A DNA stretch of 64,000 bases from CAYLHB01 sp964383505 (GTDB lineage: Bacteria; Patescibacteriota; Minisyncoccia; Phycocordibacterales; UBA12088): positions 1 through 64,000 of the forward strand of contig CAYLHB010000001.1 of the NCBI GenBank assembly GCA_964383505.1, read 5' to 3'. The position numbers and the translations under genes were made by a program. This document shows positions 63,780 to 64,000 of the stretch, piece after piece. The notes beneath the pieces are model-generated. The model was given only the letters and a program-made list of their open reading frames with translations, had not been told where the DNA came from and searched no databases. Within the stretch, counting starts at the first letter, position 1; every line of letters begins with the position of its first letter.

Positions 63780-63898
63780 GTCCCGGTAGGTGCGCAAGCG
63801 CCTAGTGCGGGACGCGGGTACGCTTGAAAGCAGAGGTGCTTTCAAGCGTGAAAAAGCATACACCTGTCCGGTAGCGTTAGCGTTTAGCGCGCCGGACA
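63780..63898. repeat. array of three strong hairpins
   Basis: GTCCCG...CGGGAC (63780-63813) with an inner TAGGTGC-GCAA-GCGCCTA; ACGCTTGAAAGCA-GAGG-TGCTTTCAAGCGT (63820-63849), 13 perfect pairs; and TGTCCGG...CCGGACA (63865-63898). No gene is recognised. A TTGACA at 63765-63770 lies just before. Confidence 0.65.
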
Positions 63899-63973
63899 CA
63901 GTCGAGTCCCACAGAAGCGACGCCCCCAATGCGGTGGTGGCCTTGCGTACAGTGCGGTATGGCAACATGCTGC

Positions 63974-64000
63974 GGTGCTATAGTGGGTTCGACATTGTTA
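63974..64000 (+). ncRNA. ssrA: possible 5' end of tmRNA (cut by window edge)
   Basis: GGTGCTA followed by TAGT and GGGTTCGAC resembles the conserved tmRNA 5' pattern, in which a seven-base acceptor strand is followed by a few bases and GG-x-TTCGAC. Only 27 bases are inside the window and no clear promoter is seen, so the call is tentative. Confidence 0.35.

Noticed and set aside
1..64000. Alternative genetic code (TGA as Gly, as in some CPR groups)
   Set aside because: TGA ends many well-delimited genes here, for example pgk, tmk, recA and the AI-2E family gene with ATGA overlaps.
1..64000. CRISPR array or rRNA genes
   Set aside because: No regularly spaced direct repeats and no rRNA-like conserved stretch were seen.

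Overview
The window looks like a piece of a Patescibacteria/CPR genome, most likely a Parcubacteria lineage of the Kaiserbacteria kind. This is inferred from gene content, not from a marker phylogeny. Many housekeeping proteins are shortened or rearranged: a trigger factor without its PPIase domain, a RecO without zinc finger, a MurE without its N-terminal domain, and a two-unit ThyX. Between them sit single-pass membrane or secreted proteins, a type IV pilus operon and an acidic S-layer-like protein. Biosynthetic genes are few. The genetic code is standard, with TGA used as a stop, and GC content is moderately high except in a few islands. No rRNA operon or CRISPR array is present. One tRNA, Lys(UUU), is complete.

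Layout. 1-3.0 kb, minus strand: tpiA and pgk with two small genes. 3.0-9.8 kb, minus strand: a type IV pilus operon (pilB, pilC and three prepilin-like proteins). 10-17.9 kb: expression and proteostasis genes (nusA, ppa, tig, clpP, rny, HU), two envelope proteins and an orphan prephenate dehydratase-like gene. 18-19.9 kb: rpsT, tRNA-Lys, a broken DoxX-like gene and a SpoU-type methyltransferase. 20-23.1 kb: two envelope proteins and a nested insertion-sequence wreck, with an IS5-type element inside an IS30-type remnant. 23.1-25.0 kb: murE and ruvA. 25.2-29.3 kb: dcd, thyX, tmk and dut, which together form a dTTP supply and dUTP control cluster. 29.3-32.7 kb: an L,D-transpeptidase, glyA and a DUF2914 protein. 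32.7-44.5 kb: argS, ileS, recO, a large surface protein, glyS, an AI-2E family permease and metG. 44.4-48.2 kb, minus strand: a large CARDB-like surface protein and its neighbour, lower in GC. 48.3-54.9 kb: tatD, rpsF-ssb-rpsR, efp, recA and ftsK. 55-60.7 kb: a winged-helix protein, the S-layer candidate, a VTT membrane protein and small membrane proteins. 60.7-62.5 kb: two small transcription units with strong promoters and structured RNA, then rplJ-rplL behind an L10 leader. 62.6-64.0 kb: a regulator, a predicted small RNA, an array of hairpins and a possible tmRNA 5' end cut by the window edge.

Most striking points. (1) The isoleucyl-tRNA synthetase carries a complete histidine-phosphatase domain inside its catalytic core. 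(2) Many genes have a -10 hexamer only 6-7 nt before the ATG, which implies widespread leaderless mRNAs. A minority of genes, including several micro-ORFs, carry a strong Shine-Dalgarno instead. (3) The 60.7-61.3 kb interval holds two compact promoter-to-terminator units that match nothing I recognise. One encodes a 36-residue peptide behind a folded leader; the other looks like a small RNA. (4) EF-P, trigger factor, Tmk and the PDT-like protein all deviate at normally conserved functional positions.
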